A program made the position numbers and the translations under genes. A DNA stretch of 64,000 nucleotides, from the NCBI GenBank assembly GCA_031553535.1, contig JAVBLM010000019.1, positions 248,001 through 312,000 on the forward strand. The letters are read 5' to 3'. The notes below the pieces were generated by a model. It was given only the letters and a program-made list of their open reading frames with translations. It made no database searches and had not been told where the DNA came from. This document shows, piece by piece, positions 15,382-23,826 of the stretch (position 1 is its first letter; every line of letters starts with the position of its first letter). The DNA comes from JAIROC01 sp031553535 (lineage in GTDB: Bacteria > Bacteroidota > Bacteroidia > Bacteroidales > WCHB1-69).

Positions 15382-16755
15382 TTATTCTTCCAAGAGTAGT
15401 TCATCATTGCTGCCTGCTTTATCAATCAGGCGTTGATCAATGTTTTTGTTTGCGTTGGCTCCCAGGACTTTAATCCGCTCCATTCGTCCGATTATCGTAT
15501 CTCCCCTGCGGGATGATTCCGTCAGTTTCCCCATGGCAGACGTATATGAATCCTGAGTACCCTGTATGTTTCTCCCGACCTTGATCAAATCTTCGGTAAA
15601 GCCGACAAATTTGTCATAGAGCATTCCACTCTCCTTGGCAATCTCCAGCACATTGTTCCGCTGGTTTTCCTGTTTCCAGATAAACGACACCGTACGCATG
15701 GAAGCCAAAAGCGTAGAAGACGAGACAAGAACAATATTTCTATTCAATGCTTTCTCAAATAAAGAAGGCTCGTTCTGCAAGGCAATCGTCAACGCAGGCT
15801 CCAAAGCGACAAACAGAAAAACATAATCGGGAGAATTGATAGAATATAAATTCTGGTAGCTTTTAGATCCCAGATCATCTATATGGCGTTTCAAGCTGCC
15901 GATATGTTCTTTCAAATGTGTATTTTTCAGTTGCTCATCATCCGTATTGAAATAATTCTCATACGCCGTTAAAGAAACTTTGCTGTCAATAACGAAATTC
16001 TTTCCTTCGGGAAGATTAATCACATAGTCGGGACGAACATTCGTACCATCTTCCGTTTTACAGTTGAGCTGTTTATGAAAATGTACATTGTTAACCAACC
16101 CTGTCTTTTCCAGAAGCATTTCCAATTGCACTTCCCCCCAATCGCCTTGTATTTTACTGTCTCCTTTCAGAGCGGAAGTCAAACGCTGGGCATCATCACT
16201 CATCTGTTTGTTGATATTGATAATATGTTCCAACTCCTTACGAAGTGTTGTTTTCTCCCGCATTTCACTCATAAAAGTCTCCTCTACTTTCTTCTCGAAT
16301 GTCTGTATCTTCTCTTTTAGCGGATTGAGGATGTTTCCCAGCTTCTCCTCATTGACTTCGGAGAATTTCTTTGTTTTCTCTTCCAGAATTCCTTCTGCCG
16401 TTAACTTAAAGTCTTTATAAAGTTGTTCCCGTATTTCTTGTATTTCGCTTTTTTGTAATTCCAATTTCTCCCGCATCGCATCATTTTGAGCACGATACTG
16501 AGCAATAGTGGCTACATTATTTTGTATCTCGGATTCTTTCCGATCCAGCTTCTCCCGGCAATCCGATATTTCCTTTTGTATGTCATTCACTTTACTCTGA
16601 AATGCATCCCTGGAAGCTGTAGTTTGAATAAGTGTTTGCGTTTGCTGTTGGTTTTCTGCACGTATGCTCTTCATTTCTTTTTGCATATAAAAGCCTACAA
16701 AAACAGCAATACCTACTCCGGTCAATAATCCTATCACTAAAAACAAAATATTCAT
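15382..16755 (-). CDS. rmuC: DNA recombination protein RmuC
   Basis: A 457-residue protein with an N-terminal membrane anchor (about 2-23), a long coiled coil (about 25-190) and a C-terminal RmuC nuclease-like domain (about 195-420). GDWGEVQLEMLLEKTGL, RPDYVINLPEGKNFVIDSK and VSLTAYENY carry the D and D-x-K residues of a restriction-endonuclease-like core. RmuC suppresses recombination at inverted repeats in Escherichia coli. That is notable here given the many inverted repeats in the window, but this is association only. It is first in the rmuC-yqeY unit and divergent from the C10 protease. Confidence 0.92.
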   Translation of the reverse strand: MNILFLVIGLLTGVGIAVFVGFYMQKEMKSIRAENQQQTQTLIQTTASRDAFQSKVNDIQKEISDCREKLDRKESEIQNNVATIAQYRAQNDAMREKLELQKSEIQEIREQLYKDFKLTAEGILEEKTKKFSEVNEEKLGNILNPLKEKIQTFEKKVEETFMSEMREKTTLRKELEHIININKQMSDDAQRLTSALKGDSKIQGDWGEVQLEMLLEKTGLVNNVHFHKQLNCKTEDGTNVRPDYVINLPEGKNFVIDSKVSLTAYENYFNTDDEQLKNTHLKEHIGSLKRHIDDLGSKSYQNLYSINSPDYVFLFVALEPALTIALQNEPSLFEKALNRNIVLVSSSTLLASMRTVSFIWKQENQRNNVLEIAKESGMLYDKFVGFTEDLIKVGRNIQGTQDSYTSAMGKLTESSRRGDTIIGRMERIKVLGANANKNIDQRLIDKAGSNDELLLEE

Positions 16756-16777
16756 TTTTTCTATCCTTAATAAGATG

Positions 16778-16785
16778 CAAAGTTA
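16778..16785 (-). promoter_or_regulatory. -7 promoter element for rmuC-yqeY
   Basis: The minus strand reads TAACTTTG (TAnnTTTG), about 22 bp upstream of the rmuC ATG. Confidence 0.55.
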
Positions 16786-16910
16786 TCATTTTTATGGAAA
16801 CAGAAAAATAACGGGTAAGTATCTATTAAAAAAGATAACATATATATTTGTATGTGCATTTCCTTCTAGGAAATATATCATGCACTGCTGCAAGAAGGTC
16901 TTTTCATACA

Positions 16911-16951
16911 AAAGAAAGTAAATTAAACTTGAAATAACAAGTACTTTCTTT
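16911..16951. repeat. Long stem-loop in the rmuC / protease spacer
   Basis: AAAGAAAGTA at 16911-16920 pairs perfectly with TACTTTCTTT at 16942-16951. Inside it ACTTG and CAAGT pair again around AAATAA. It lies between divergent promoters and has no clean T-run, so it is not an obvious terminator of either neighbour. A regulatory or small-RNA role is possible. Confidence 0.5.
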
Positions 16952-17033
16952 CTTCATTTGGCTTATTACATGTTGTATACCGTCGAAAAAAGATTTTTTT
17001 TAACTGTTAACAACTTCAATTAATTATTTTTAG

Positions 17034-17041
17034 TATCTTTG
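17034..17041 (+). promoter_or_regulatory. -7 promoter element for the C10 protease
   Basis: TATCTTTG matches TAnnTTTG, 78 bp upstream of the ATG at 17119. Confidence 0.6.
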
Positions 17042-17118
17042 TACGTTTTAATGAAAAAAGACATTTAACTATTGCTTATGTTTATGAAAGATTTATTATT
17101 AATTAAAATTGTAAGAAA

Positions 17119-20016
17119 ATGAAAAGGATCTTTATTTTATTCTTTGTTTTAATTCTTGCTAATACTACACTGTTTGGAGAACAAGTGGATGTGAGTATTG
17201 CAAAAAATGTGGGTAGAACATTTTTAATGGCAAAAGCGGGATTACCTATTCACAAAAATATTACAAGTTTGAAACTTGTATATAGTTCCACTTCCGACCG
17301 GAAAGATGTTGATCCCGAAACGTACTATTATGTCTTTAATTTAGACTCAACAGGCTTTGTAATAGTTTCGGGAACAGACGATGTAATTCCAATTCTGGGG
17401 TATTCAACCGAAGGAATTTTCGATCCCAATAATATCCCTCCCAATATGGCAGAGGTATTGAATCGGTATAAACGTGAAATTTCTTATGCTATAGATCATA
17501 AAATAACAGCTACCGAAGAAACAAAAAAACAATGGGATGAGTTAATCAGCGGGCGGGTACCGATCCGCAAGGCAACAGCAACTTCGGTATCTCCTTTGCT
17601 TGGAGGAATAAAATGGGATCAGGCCCCTATTTATAATGATTCTTGTCCGTACGATCCATCTGCACCTTATTATTATAATTATAAATGTCCCGCCGGGTGT
17701 GTTGCTACAGCAATGGCTCAAATTATTAAATACTGGGAATATCCGGTACAAGGAATCGGGAGTAAATGTTATAATGCAAATTATTCGAGTTATGATAGTG
17801 ATTTTGGGGATTATGGTATTTTGTGTGCCGATTTTGAAAATACTACCTATAACTATGCTTCCATGCCGAACGAACTGGATTCCTATTATAGCACTCCTAC
17901 CGAAAAACGAGCGGTAGCTCAATTAATGTATCATTGCGGGGTTGCTGTGAATATGATGTATGGTGTCCCAAAAGGAAGTGGGGCCTACACTGTCCTGCCG
18001 GATTATTATAGTTATTGGATGAATCGACAGGACGAAGCAGGTAATTATTATATGGACGCGGCAGCGGCATTGAGAAACCATTTCGGATATGAAAAGGCAG
18101 AAGGAATTTTTAAGAAAGATTATACGGAATCACAATGGATAAATATACTGAAAGAGCAATTGAGCAATTGGCAGCCTGTTTTGTATGCAGGTTCAGGTCC
18201 AGGTGGAGGGCATGCATTTGTATGCGATGGGTATGACAATCATAACTTTTTCCATTTTAACTGGGGATGGGGTGGTAATTATAATTGCTATTGTCTTGTT
18301 TCCAGTTTGATTCCCGGAGGAACAGGTATTGGAGGAGGCAGTGGAGATTTTAGTCAAGACCAAAAAGCAGTTATAAATATAAAAGCAGTCAAAGATGAAA
18401 AATCATTAGGCTGGATTAATTCAATAGATTACAAAGATATAGAGAGTATAAATTTAACATCCAATTACTTTTCATTATTTCCGGATACATGTATGAAAGC
18501 TTATACTAATTTGGATAGTTGGAGTGTTACAGGGGTACATGGTATGGGGATGACTTTTGACCCATATTCTCCTTCATTTGGTTCTTATTACAGCACCTCT
18601 CTTTTGAATCAATCATCATCATATCGTCTGGACACCTTACAAGTAAAGGGTTTTTATTTGCTTGGCAAAGATGGTTACAACACAGTCAATCCGGATACTT
18701 TACGGATTTATCTTTCCTATTATGAGCCTTATTCAAATGAATCGTCTAAAAATCATAGAATAAAATCATTATCTTCTCCTTCATATCCATATTATTATGA
18801 TGCATTACATCCGAATATTGTAAAAACAGGAGCTAACCCTCAAAAAGGGGATGGAATACAGCCTGTTGCAGATAATACAATTATTATAAATTATATCTTG
18901 ACAGAAAAGGATACGGCTATACCTGTGCCTAATAGTCCTGGCAGTTCTTATGCTATTGATATCAATATACCCTTAACTTATAATAATACAACTATGAATG
19001 GATTTGAAATCCCTGCCGGTGCAGTGATTGGTTCTATGGTAAAGTTTATTCCGGGGTATAACTATAAGCTTGGTGATACACTCTACCATGGTTTGGTTTC
19101 AAACGACGATTGGGAAGAGGGTTATCCAATTTCGATGAAAAGTCGATTTGGACTCGCTTATTTGTTAAGTGATAATGCAGACTTTGCTGATCATAATGGA
19201 TATAATGGGGTAAATTTCGAAACGAAAGAACTCCGTTATCAAATGTTTAATTCCTACCAGGATTCTTGTTACATTTCAAATGGCCGTTATCTTCCACGTA
19301 TGGCATACCATATCTCGTATGATATTACACCTGTACGTGCTAAATTAGAAATAGATACGATTGTCTGTGGAACATCATTTATCTTTAATGGTAGTACTTA
19401 TACGGAAAGCGGCACCTATATGCGTCGTTTTTCTACTTCCCTGGGAGACAGTATTGTTGTTGTTAATTTAACGTTGGATGAACAACATATAGGAACAATA
19501 GGTAATATTAACGGAAGTTCTACGATCACTCAAACAGGGACATATACCTATTCTATTGACCCTGTTGAGGATGCTGCAAGTTATCAATGGTCGATTTCCA
19601 ATCCTAACTGGCCTTTGAGCGGTACAGGCAGACAAGTATCTGTGCAAATAACAGGAGATGGCGTTGGTGTTTTATCTGTAAAAGCGATTCATGCTAATGG
19701 AGTTTGTAAGACAGCAACAAAGGATATTCAAATTCAATCTACGACAGTCGGTGTATCTGAGTACGAAAATGGAAACAACATCCAAATCTATCCTAATCCT
19801 GTAAAAGATGCTGTTATTATATCAATAGAAAATCCGGACTTAAAGAATGCAGAAGTACTACTTTTTGATGTCTGTGGAAAACTGCTGAAAACAAAAAGAA
19901 TAACCGGCAATCATACCTCTGTTGATATGAATTCTTTCTCTGAAGGAATCTATGTTTTACAAATAAAAGAAAACGAGAAACTGATAAGATCTTCAAAAGT
20001 GGTGAAAATAAAGTAA
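17119..20016 (+). CDS. Secreted C10 (streptopain-like) cysteine protease with T9SS sorting domain
   Basis: A 965-residue secreted protein. A signal peptide covers about residues 1-20. A propeptide of the Spi_C10 type follows (YYVFNLDSTGFVIVSGTDDV, with the LGYS turn). The C10 peptidase domain has the nucleophile in CPAGCVATAMAQ (C194) and the catalytic His in GGGHAFVCDGYD (H365), followed by FHFNWGWGGNYN. The long middle region is beta-rich and unassigned; a PKD/Ig-like stretch (SYQWSISNPNW) precedes the end. The C-terminus from about 877 (VGVSEYENGNN, IYPNPVKDAV, final VVKIK) is a T9SS type A sorting domain, so export to the surface or medium by T9SS is expected. Relatives include PrtT and interpain. 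It is monocistronic, with the terminator at 20037. Confidence 0.92.
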   Translation: MKRIFILFFVLILANTTLFGEQVDVSIAKNVGRTFLMAKAGLPIHKNITSLKLVYSSTSDRKDVDPETYYYVFNLDSTGFVIVSGTDDVIPILGYSTEGIFDPNNIPPNMAEVLNRYKREISYAIDHKITATEETKKQWDELISGRVPIRKATATSVSPLLGGIKWDQAPIYNDSCPYDPSAPYYYNYKCPAGCVATAMAQIIKYWEYPVQGIGSKCYNANYSSYDSDFGDYGILCADFENTTYNYASMPNELDSYYSTPTEKRAVAQLMYHCGVAVNMMYGVPKGSGAYTVLPDYYSYWMNRQDEAGNYYMDAAAALRNHFGYEKAEGIFKKDYTESQWINILKEQLSNWQPVLYAGSGPGGGHAFVCDGYDNHNFFHFNWGWGGNYNCYCLVSSLIPGGTGIGGGSGDFSQDQKAVINIKAVKDEKSLGWINSIDYKDIESINLTSNYFSLFPDTCMKAYTNLDSWSVTGVHGMGMTFDPYSPSFGSYYSTSLLNQSSSYRLDTLQVKGFYLLGKDGYNTVNPDTLRIYLSYYEPYSNESSKNHRIKSLSSPSYPYYYDALHPNIVKTGANPQKGDGIQPVADNTIIINYILTEKDTAIPVPNSPGSSYAIDINIPLTYNNTTMNGFEIPAGAVIGSMVKFIPGYNYKLGDTLYHGLVSNDDWEEGYPISMKSRFGLAYLLSDNADFADHNGYNGVNFETKELRYQMFNSYQDSCYISNGRYLPRMAYHISYDITPVRAKLEIDTIVCGTSFIFNGSTYTESGTYMRRFSTSLGDSIVVVNLTLDEQHIGTIGNINGSSTITQTGTYTYSIDPVEDAASYQWSISNPNWPLSGTGRQVSVQITGDGVGVLSVKAIHANGVCKTATKDIQIQSTTVGVSEYENGNNIQIYPNPVKDAVIISIENPDLKNAEVLLFDVCGKLLKTKRITGNHTSVDMNSFSEGIYVLQIKENEKLIRSSKVVKIK

Positions 20017-20036
20017 TACAATAAAGTAAGAACAAT

Positions 20037-20074
20037 AAAAAATGATAATGACGGTTTTGTCATTATCATTTTTT
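20037..20074 (+). terminator. Rho-independent terminator after the C10 protease
   Basis: The stem AAAAAATGATAATGAC pairs with GTCATTATCATTTTTT around the loop GGTTTT. It is perfect, with A and T tracts on both sides. Confidence 0.9.
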
Positions 20075-20151
20075 GTTATCTTGGAAAACATAAAAATAAT
20101 TTTGGATAAAAAGTTTTTTACTCATAAACAGTTTAATATGTTTTTTTTTTG

Positions 20152-20159
20152 TATTTTTG
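20152..20159 (+). promoter_or_regulatory. -7 promoter element for infC-rpmI-rplT
   Basis: TATTTTTG matches TAnnTTTG, following a ten-T run and about 50 bp upstream of the inferred infC start. Confidence 0.6.
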
Positions 20160-20195
20160 CACCTCGAAAATTTAAAATAAATAATAACTTAACAT

Positions 20196-20200
20196 AGGAG
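20196..20200 (+). promoter_or_regulatory. Shine-Dalgarno that decides the infC start
   Basis: AGGAG lies 8 nt before the in-frame ATA at 20209. An in-frame stop (TAA, 20185-20187) blocks any start further upstream. A clear Shine-Dalgarno is unusual among the genes of this window. Confidence 0.65.
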
Positions 20201-20208
20201 ATTTAGAT

Positions 20209-20772
20209 ATAGCAACAAATTATAATCGCTCGGATGGTCATCGGAGAGGAGGTTTTGTAAAAAAGGAAGAGTTACACAAAATTAACAATTCAATCACAGC
20301 ACCAATAATACGTTTAGTTGGTGATGGTGTAGAACCTCGGATTTTATCTTTAAAAGAAGCACTGGATATTGCACGTAATATGGATATGGATTTGGTTGAA
20401 ATTTCACCCCAAGCGAATCCACCGGTGTGTAAAGTAATGGACTATCAAAAATATCTTTATGAATTAAAGAAAAAACAAAAAGAGATAAAAGCGAAATCAG
20501 CAAAGATTTCGGTAAAAGAAATTCGTTTAGGTCCTAACACAGATGAACATGATTTTAATTTCAAAGTAAAACATGCTATCGGATTTTTGCAGGATGGCAA
20601 TAAAGTAAAAGTGGATGTTTTCTTTAAAGGACGTTCTATTATGTACAAAGAGCAGGGAGAGTTGATGTTGCTGAACTTCGCTAAAGCCTGTGAAGAATAT
20701 GGAAAACCTGATCAAATGCCAAAGCTAGAAGGCAAACGGATGATTATAATACTATCTCCCGTAAAGAAATAA
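20209..20772 (+). CDS. infC: Translation initiation factor IF-3, probable AUA start
   Basis: IF-3 binds the 30S subunit and proofreads start codons. The N-domain KINNSITAPIIRLVG and the linker DLVEISPQANPPVCKVMDYQ, then RLGPNTDEHDFNFKVKHA and VDVFFKGRSI, cover the whole family. The conserved N-domain begins well upstream of the first ATG (20380). Between the upstream stop at 20185 and that ATG there is no in-frame ATG, GTG or TTG. ATA at 20209, 8 nt after AGGAG, gives 187 residues. Non-AUG starts are a known infC trait that lets IF-3 repress its own synthesis. AUA itself is inferred; AUU at 20284 is less likely because it would cut the N-domain. Confidence 0.88.
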   Translation: MATNYNRSDGHRRGGFVKKEELHKINNSITAPIIRLVGDGVEPRILSLKEALDIARNMDMDLVEISPQANPPVCKVMDYQKYLYELKKKQKEIKAKSAKISVKEIRLGPNTDEHDFNFKVKHAIGFLQDGNKVKVDVFFKGRSIMYKEQGELMLLNFAKACEEYGKPDQMPKLEGKRMIIILSPVKK

Positions 20773-20824
20773 AAAAGAAATTGATTTTAAATCTATATAT
20801 TAATCATTAAAATTTTAAGCAAGA

Positions 20825-21019
20825 ATGCCAAAAGTAAAGACGAAATCAAGTGCTAAAAAAAGATTTTCTTTTACCGGCACCGGAAAGATCAAAAGACAGC
20901 ATGCTTACAAAAGCCACATATTGACAAAAAAATCAACAAAGCGTAAACGTAATTTAACGTATAGCGCCATTGTAGATAATACAAATGTGAAGGCAGTAAA
21001 GCAAATGCTTAATTGTTAG
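20825..21019 (+). CDS. rpmI: 50S ribosomal protein L35
   Basis: A 64-residue, very basic protein opening MPKVKTKSSAKKRFSFTGTG, the bL35 signature, with the HILTKKSTKRKR segment in the middle. It sits 52 nt after infC and 81 nt before rplT in the standard infC-rpmI-rplT order, so one transcript is expected. Confidence 0.97.
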   Translation: MPKVKTKSSAKKRFSFTGTGKIKRQHAYKSHILTKKSTKRKRNLTYSAIVDNTNVKAVKQMLNC

Positions 21020-21100
21020 TTAAAAGAAATTATTAATTTACCATCAGCAAAATAAAAGATCGATTTAATCGACGCTGACGTAAAAAAGAAAGGATAAAAT

Positions 21101-21448
21101 ATGCCAAGATCAGTAAATCACGTTGCTTCCAGAGCACGTAGAAAAAAAATCCTTAAATTAACCAAAGGATACTTCGGAAGACGTAAAAATGTTTGGACCG
21201 TTGCCAAAAACACCTGGGAAAAAGGACAACAATATGCTTATAGAGATAGAAAGCAGAAAAAACGTAACTTTAGAAGTTTATGGATAACACGTATTAATGC
21301 AGGCGTGAGACAATATGATATGTCTTATTCTGTTTTTATGGGACAATTGCATAAAAAAGGAATAGAACTTAATCGGAAAACTCTTGCCGACCTTGCAATG
21401 AACAATGCCGAGGCATTTAAAGCGATTGTTGATCTAGTTAAAAAATAA
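21101..21448 (+). CDS. rplT: 50S ribosomal protein L20
   Basis: A 115-residue bL20. It opens MPRSVNHVASRARRKKILK and has KGYFGRRKNVWTVAKN and RSLWITRINAG, the 23S rRNA-binding parts. In several bacteria L20 represses this operon by binding its leader; no such leader structure was identified here. A terminator begins 40 nt after the stop. Confidence 0.97.
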   Translation: MPRSVNHVASRARRKKILKLTKGYFGRRKNVWTVAKNTWEKGQQYAYRDRKQKKRNFRSLWITRINAGVRQYDMSYSVFMGQLHKKGIELNRKTLADLAMNNAEAFKAIVDLVKK

Positions 21449-21488
21449 ATCAATCAATCGAAGGAATTTTTACGATTTAAAATCAATG

Positions 21489-21520
21489 AAAAAATGGCTG
21501 CCTTTAGGGAGCCTTTTTTT
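21489..21520 (+). terminator. Rho-independent terminator after rplT
   Basis: The stem GGCTGCC / GGGAGCC has one internal mismatch and the loop TTTA. It is preceded by an A-run and followed by seven Ts ending at 21520. The next gene's ATG follows immediately at 21521. Confidence 0.82.
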
Positions 21521-22399
21521 ATGAAACCGGATATGGAAACATTAAAAAAACTGATACATTCTCATGATAAAGTTGCCTTTTTGATAGGGAATGGCCCTAA
21601 TCTGGCCGCAAAGATAATGCCTTCCTGGAAAGAATTGCTGGCTTCGGTCTCCGACATGCCTATTTCTTCCGATATAAGCGGGTTATCAAACACAGAAGTA
21701 TACGATTTGGTTGAACTGCACTCCAAAAATCCAACCAAAATAAAAGAACGCGTATGTCAACACCTTACTATTAAGGATAAACATTCACTGACTATTCATA
21801 AAGATCTGATGGAGATGGCAGAAGCATTTGATATACCTGTTCTGACTACAAACTTTGATCAAGCCCTTGAAACATCGGTTGATGCCAAACTGCATCATCT
21901 AGAATCCAAAAGCTTTACGCGGTTCTATCCATGGAAATCATATTACGGACACGTACCTTTGGAGTTCCCTACCGACGGTTTCGGTATCTGGAAAATCCAT
22001 GGAGATATCCGCTATAAAGACAGTATCCGCTTAGGGCTGACCGAATACATGGGTAGTGTGGAACGGGCAAGAAAGATCCTTCATAAAGGAAAAGGAAGAC
22101 TGATGAAAAGAAAAGACAGAAATAAATGGCAAGGCAACAAAACCTGGCTCCATATCTGGTTTCATCTTCCTATTATTATATTCGGGTTAGGTTGTGGAAT
22201 TGACGAAATATTCCTGCGCTGGCTTCTCATTGAACGAAGAAGATATTTGAATTTATACAAAGAGCCTATGAATGTATGGTACATTTCATTAGAATCCCCA
22301 CCACCTGCGGTGAGCAACTTGATGCAAAACCTGGGTGCAAAAATAGAAATCATAAAAGATTATCCTGAAATTTACGGAAAAACGGGTACGATAGATTAA
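21521..22399 (+). CDS. Stand-alone SIR2-like domain protein
   Basis: A 292-residue single-domain protein of the SIR2-like type (Rossmann NAD-binding fold). Motifs in order: KVAFLIGNGPNLAA (NAD-binding entry), VLTTNFDQALE (with the Asn that is catalytic in sirtuins), IWKIHGDIRYKD (with the catalytic His) and IFGLGCGIDEIFLRWLL (C-terminal Rossmann strand). The zinc module of deacetylase sirtuins is absent. The core resembles the SIR2-like NADase domains found in several anti-phage proteins, but no effector or sensor domain or defence neighbour is present. The ATG at 21494 lies in the rplT terminator stem, so 21521 (or 21533) is the likely start. Function is open: NADase, NAD-sensing or housekeeping. 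Confidence 0.72.
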   Translation: MKPDMETLKKLIHSHDKVAFLIGNGPNLAAKIMPSWKELLASVSDMPISSDISGLSNTEVYDLVELHSKNPTKIKERVCQHLTIKDKHSLTIHKDLMEMAEAFDIPVLTTNFDQALETSVDAKLHHLESKSFTRFYPWKSYYGHVPLEFPTDGFGIWKIHGDIRYKDSIRLGLTEYMGSVERARKILHKGKGRLMKRKDRNKWQGNKTWLHIWFHLPIIIFGLGCGIDEIFLRWLLIERRRYLNLYKEPMNVWYISLESPPPAVSNLMQNLGAKIEIIKDYPEIYGKTGTID

Positions 22400-22519
22400 G
22401 CTGAATTGCTCATATATAAAATCAAAACGCGTCCCTCCATAAACAAATCAAAACAATATTTGTTATATCCACTGAATATTGACAAATTAAGTTTTCTGCA
22501 ATCAAATAATTTAAAAAGT

Positions 22520-23347
22520 ATGATCCACTTATCTTCATTTATAAAAAAAGTATTCCCGGCAATATGTATGTTAGGCTTCAGTTGCTTCTTATACGCCCAA
22601 ACACCGCAAACACAACCGGTTTCACAATCTGCACCGAAGGAAAAAGCGGACGAAGAAACCCTTAAACAAGCTAATAACCCGTTGGCAAGTGTCAAATCTT
22701 TTAATGTTCATAATTATTATGTGCCGATTCTATACGGTGCAAAAGATGTAATGATGAACCAGGCATGGTTGCGTTATGCACAGCCTATCGGAAATTTTAT
22801 TATACGCGCTTCACTTCCTATCGTAACAAGTTCAACACGATCGGAAAATCCCGTTTCAGGGCTGGGTGACTTGAATGCATTCGTCATTTATAAATTCAAA
22901 TTGAAAAACGAAGGTATCGAATTAGGTGTAGGCCCCGCACTCACCTTCCCTACCGGAACCCGGAACCTAGGCTCCGGGAAATGGCAGGCAGGTGCCTCAG
23001 TTATTGCTTTTTTCAAAAGCAATCCCATCATACAAATAGGCTCGCTGCTTACCTGGCAAATGTCTTATGCCGGCGATGGAGACAGGAATGATGTAAACAT
23101 CCTTACACCTCAAATCTTTTTTATGTGGCAAATAGGAGGCGGCACCTATCTACGTAGTACGGGAACATGGTCGTTCAACTTTGTAGACGGCAGTTACAAT
23201 ATCCCAATTGGTCTAGGTATCGGAAAAACATTCAAAGCGGGAAAGATTATATTCAATGTTTTCATGGAACCTCAGTATTCGGTTTTTGCATGGGGAACAA
23301 ATCAACCTCAACTTCAAATTTTTGCCGGATTTAATACGCAGTTTTAA
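22520..23347 (+). CDS. Outer-membrane beta-barrel protein
   Basis: 275 residues from the ATG at 22520. That start places a signal peptide (basic MIHLSSFIKKV, hydrophobic core, FLYAQ cleavage region) at the N-terminus; the in-frame ATG at 22406 would put 38 unlikely residues before it. After a Q/K-rich linker the body alternates aromatic and small residues in amphipathic strands and ends in NTQF, with a terminal Phe typical of outer-membrane barrels. It resembles the transporter / phenol-degradation MetA-like barrel families. The substrate is unknown. A strong terminator follows at 23386. Confidence 0.75.
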   Translation: MIHLSSFIKKVFPAICMLGFSCFLYAQTPQTQPVSQSAPKEKADEETLKQANNPLASVKSFNVHNYYVPILYGAKDVMMNQAWLRYAQPIGNFIIRASLPIVTSSTRSENPVSGLGDLNAFVIYKFKLKNEGIELGVGPALTFPTGTRNLGSGKWQAGASVIAFFKSNPIIQIGSLLTWQMSYAGDGDRNDVNILTPQIFFMWQIGGGTYLRSTGTWSFNFVDGSYNIPIGLGIGKTFKAGKIIFNVFMEPQYSVFAWGTNQPQLQIFAGFNTQF

Positions 23348-23385
23348 TAAAAACATAGTTATCTAATTTATCGGAGGATAACATA

Positions 23386-23425
23386 AAATCTCCTTACAAA
23401 ATCTAGCTTGTAAGGAGATTTTTAT
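23386..23425 (+). terminator. Rho-independent terminator after the outer-membrane protein gene
   Basis: AAATCTCCTTACAA pairs perfectly (14 bp) with TTGTAAGGAGATTT around a short loop, followed by a T-rich tail. Confidence 0.9.
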
Positions 23426-23584
23426 ATCTGATACCGTAATGCTACAGGGAATAAAGAAAACTAATCCGGTTTTCCATGTCCGTTTTATCTCAACTTTTGA
23501 CAAGTTCTTTAATCCGGAATTACTTTTGTAAAAATAAAGTATGGAACCGTCAAAATAGAATATTAAAGGAAAAAGATTTTGGTA

Positions 23585-23592
23585 TACCTTTG
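23585..23592 (+). promoter_or_regulatory. Orphan -7 promoter element
   Basis: TACCTTTG (TAnnTTTG), 30 bp upstream of a 37-codon reading frame and 235 bp upstream of the antiporter. It may serve either. The preceding spacer (23426-23584) holds CTCAACTTTTGACAAGTTC at 23489-23507, a motif that recurs in element C. Confidence 0.45.
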
Positions 23593-23622
23593 CAAAATAT
23601 TTTCTCTGTAAAAATCAAAAGA

Positions 23623-23736
23623 ATGAAAAACTTGGACAAACATGCCTTTGTGACCCTTATACGGCTCATCCATCTATTTCTCGTACAAAGTATTTCTAGC
23701 ATTTTCTATGTGAACTATTACAGGAAGATATTGTAA
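23623..23736 (+). CDS. Possible 37-residue membrane-associated small protein
   Basis: The frame opens MKNLDKHAFVTLIRLIHLFL and ends with a TAA at 23736. It has one hydrophobic, helix-capable stretch and a basic end, with a good -7 promoter element 30 bp upstream. No family is recognised. It could equally be the leader of the antiporter transcript or a chance frame. Confidence 0.25.
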   Translation: MKNLDKHAFVTLIRLIHLFLVQSISSIFYVNYYRKIL

Positions 23737-23826
23737 ACATGAAAATTCGTTATGCTTCTAATGGAAAATTCAGGACAACACTAAAGTAGCAAGAAACAAG
23801 GTTGATATATTTACATTTGATAGAAT

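Noticed and set aside
21494..21520. Upstream start for the SIR2-like gene
   Set aside because: This ATG lies in the stem of the rplT terminator and its nine extra codons spell the stem-loop and T-run, not conserved protein.
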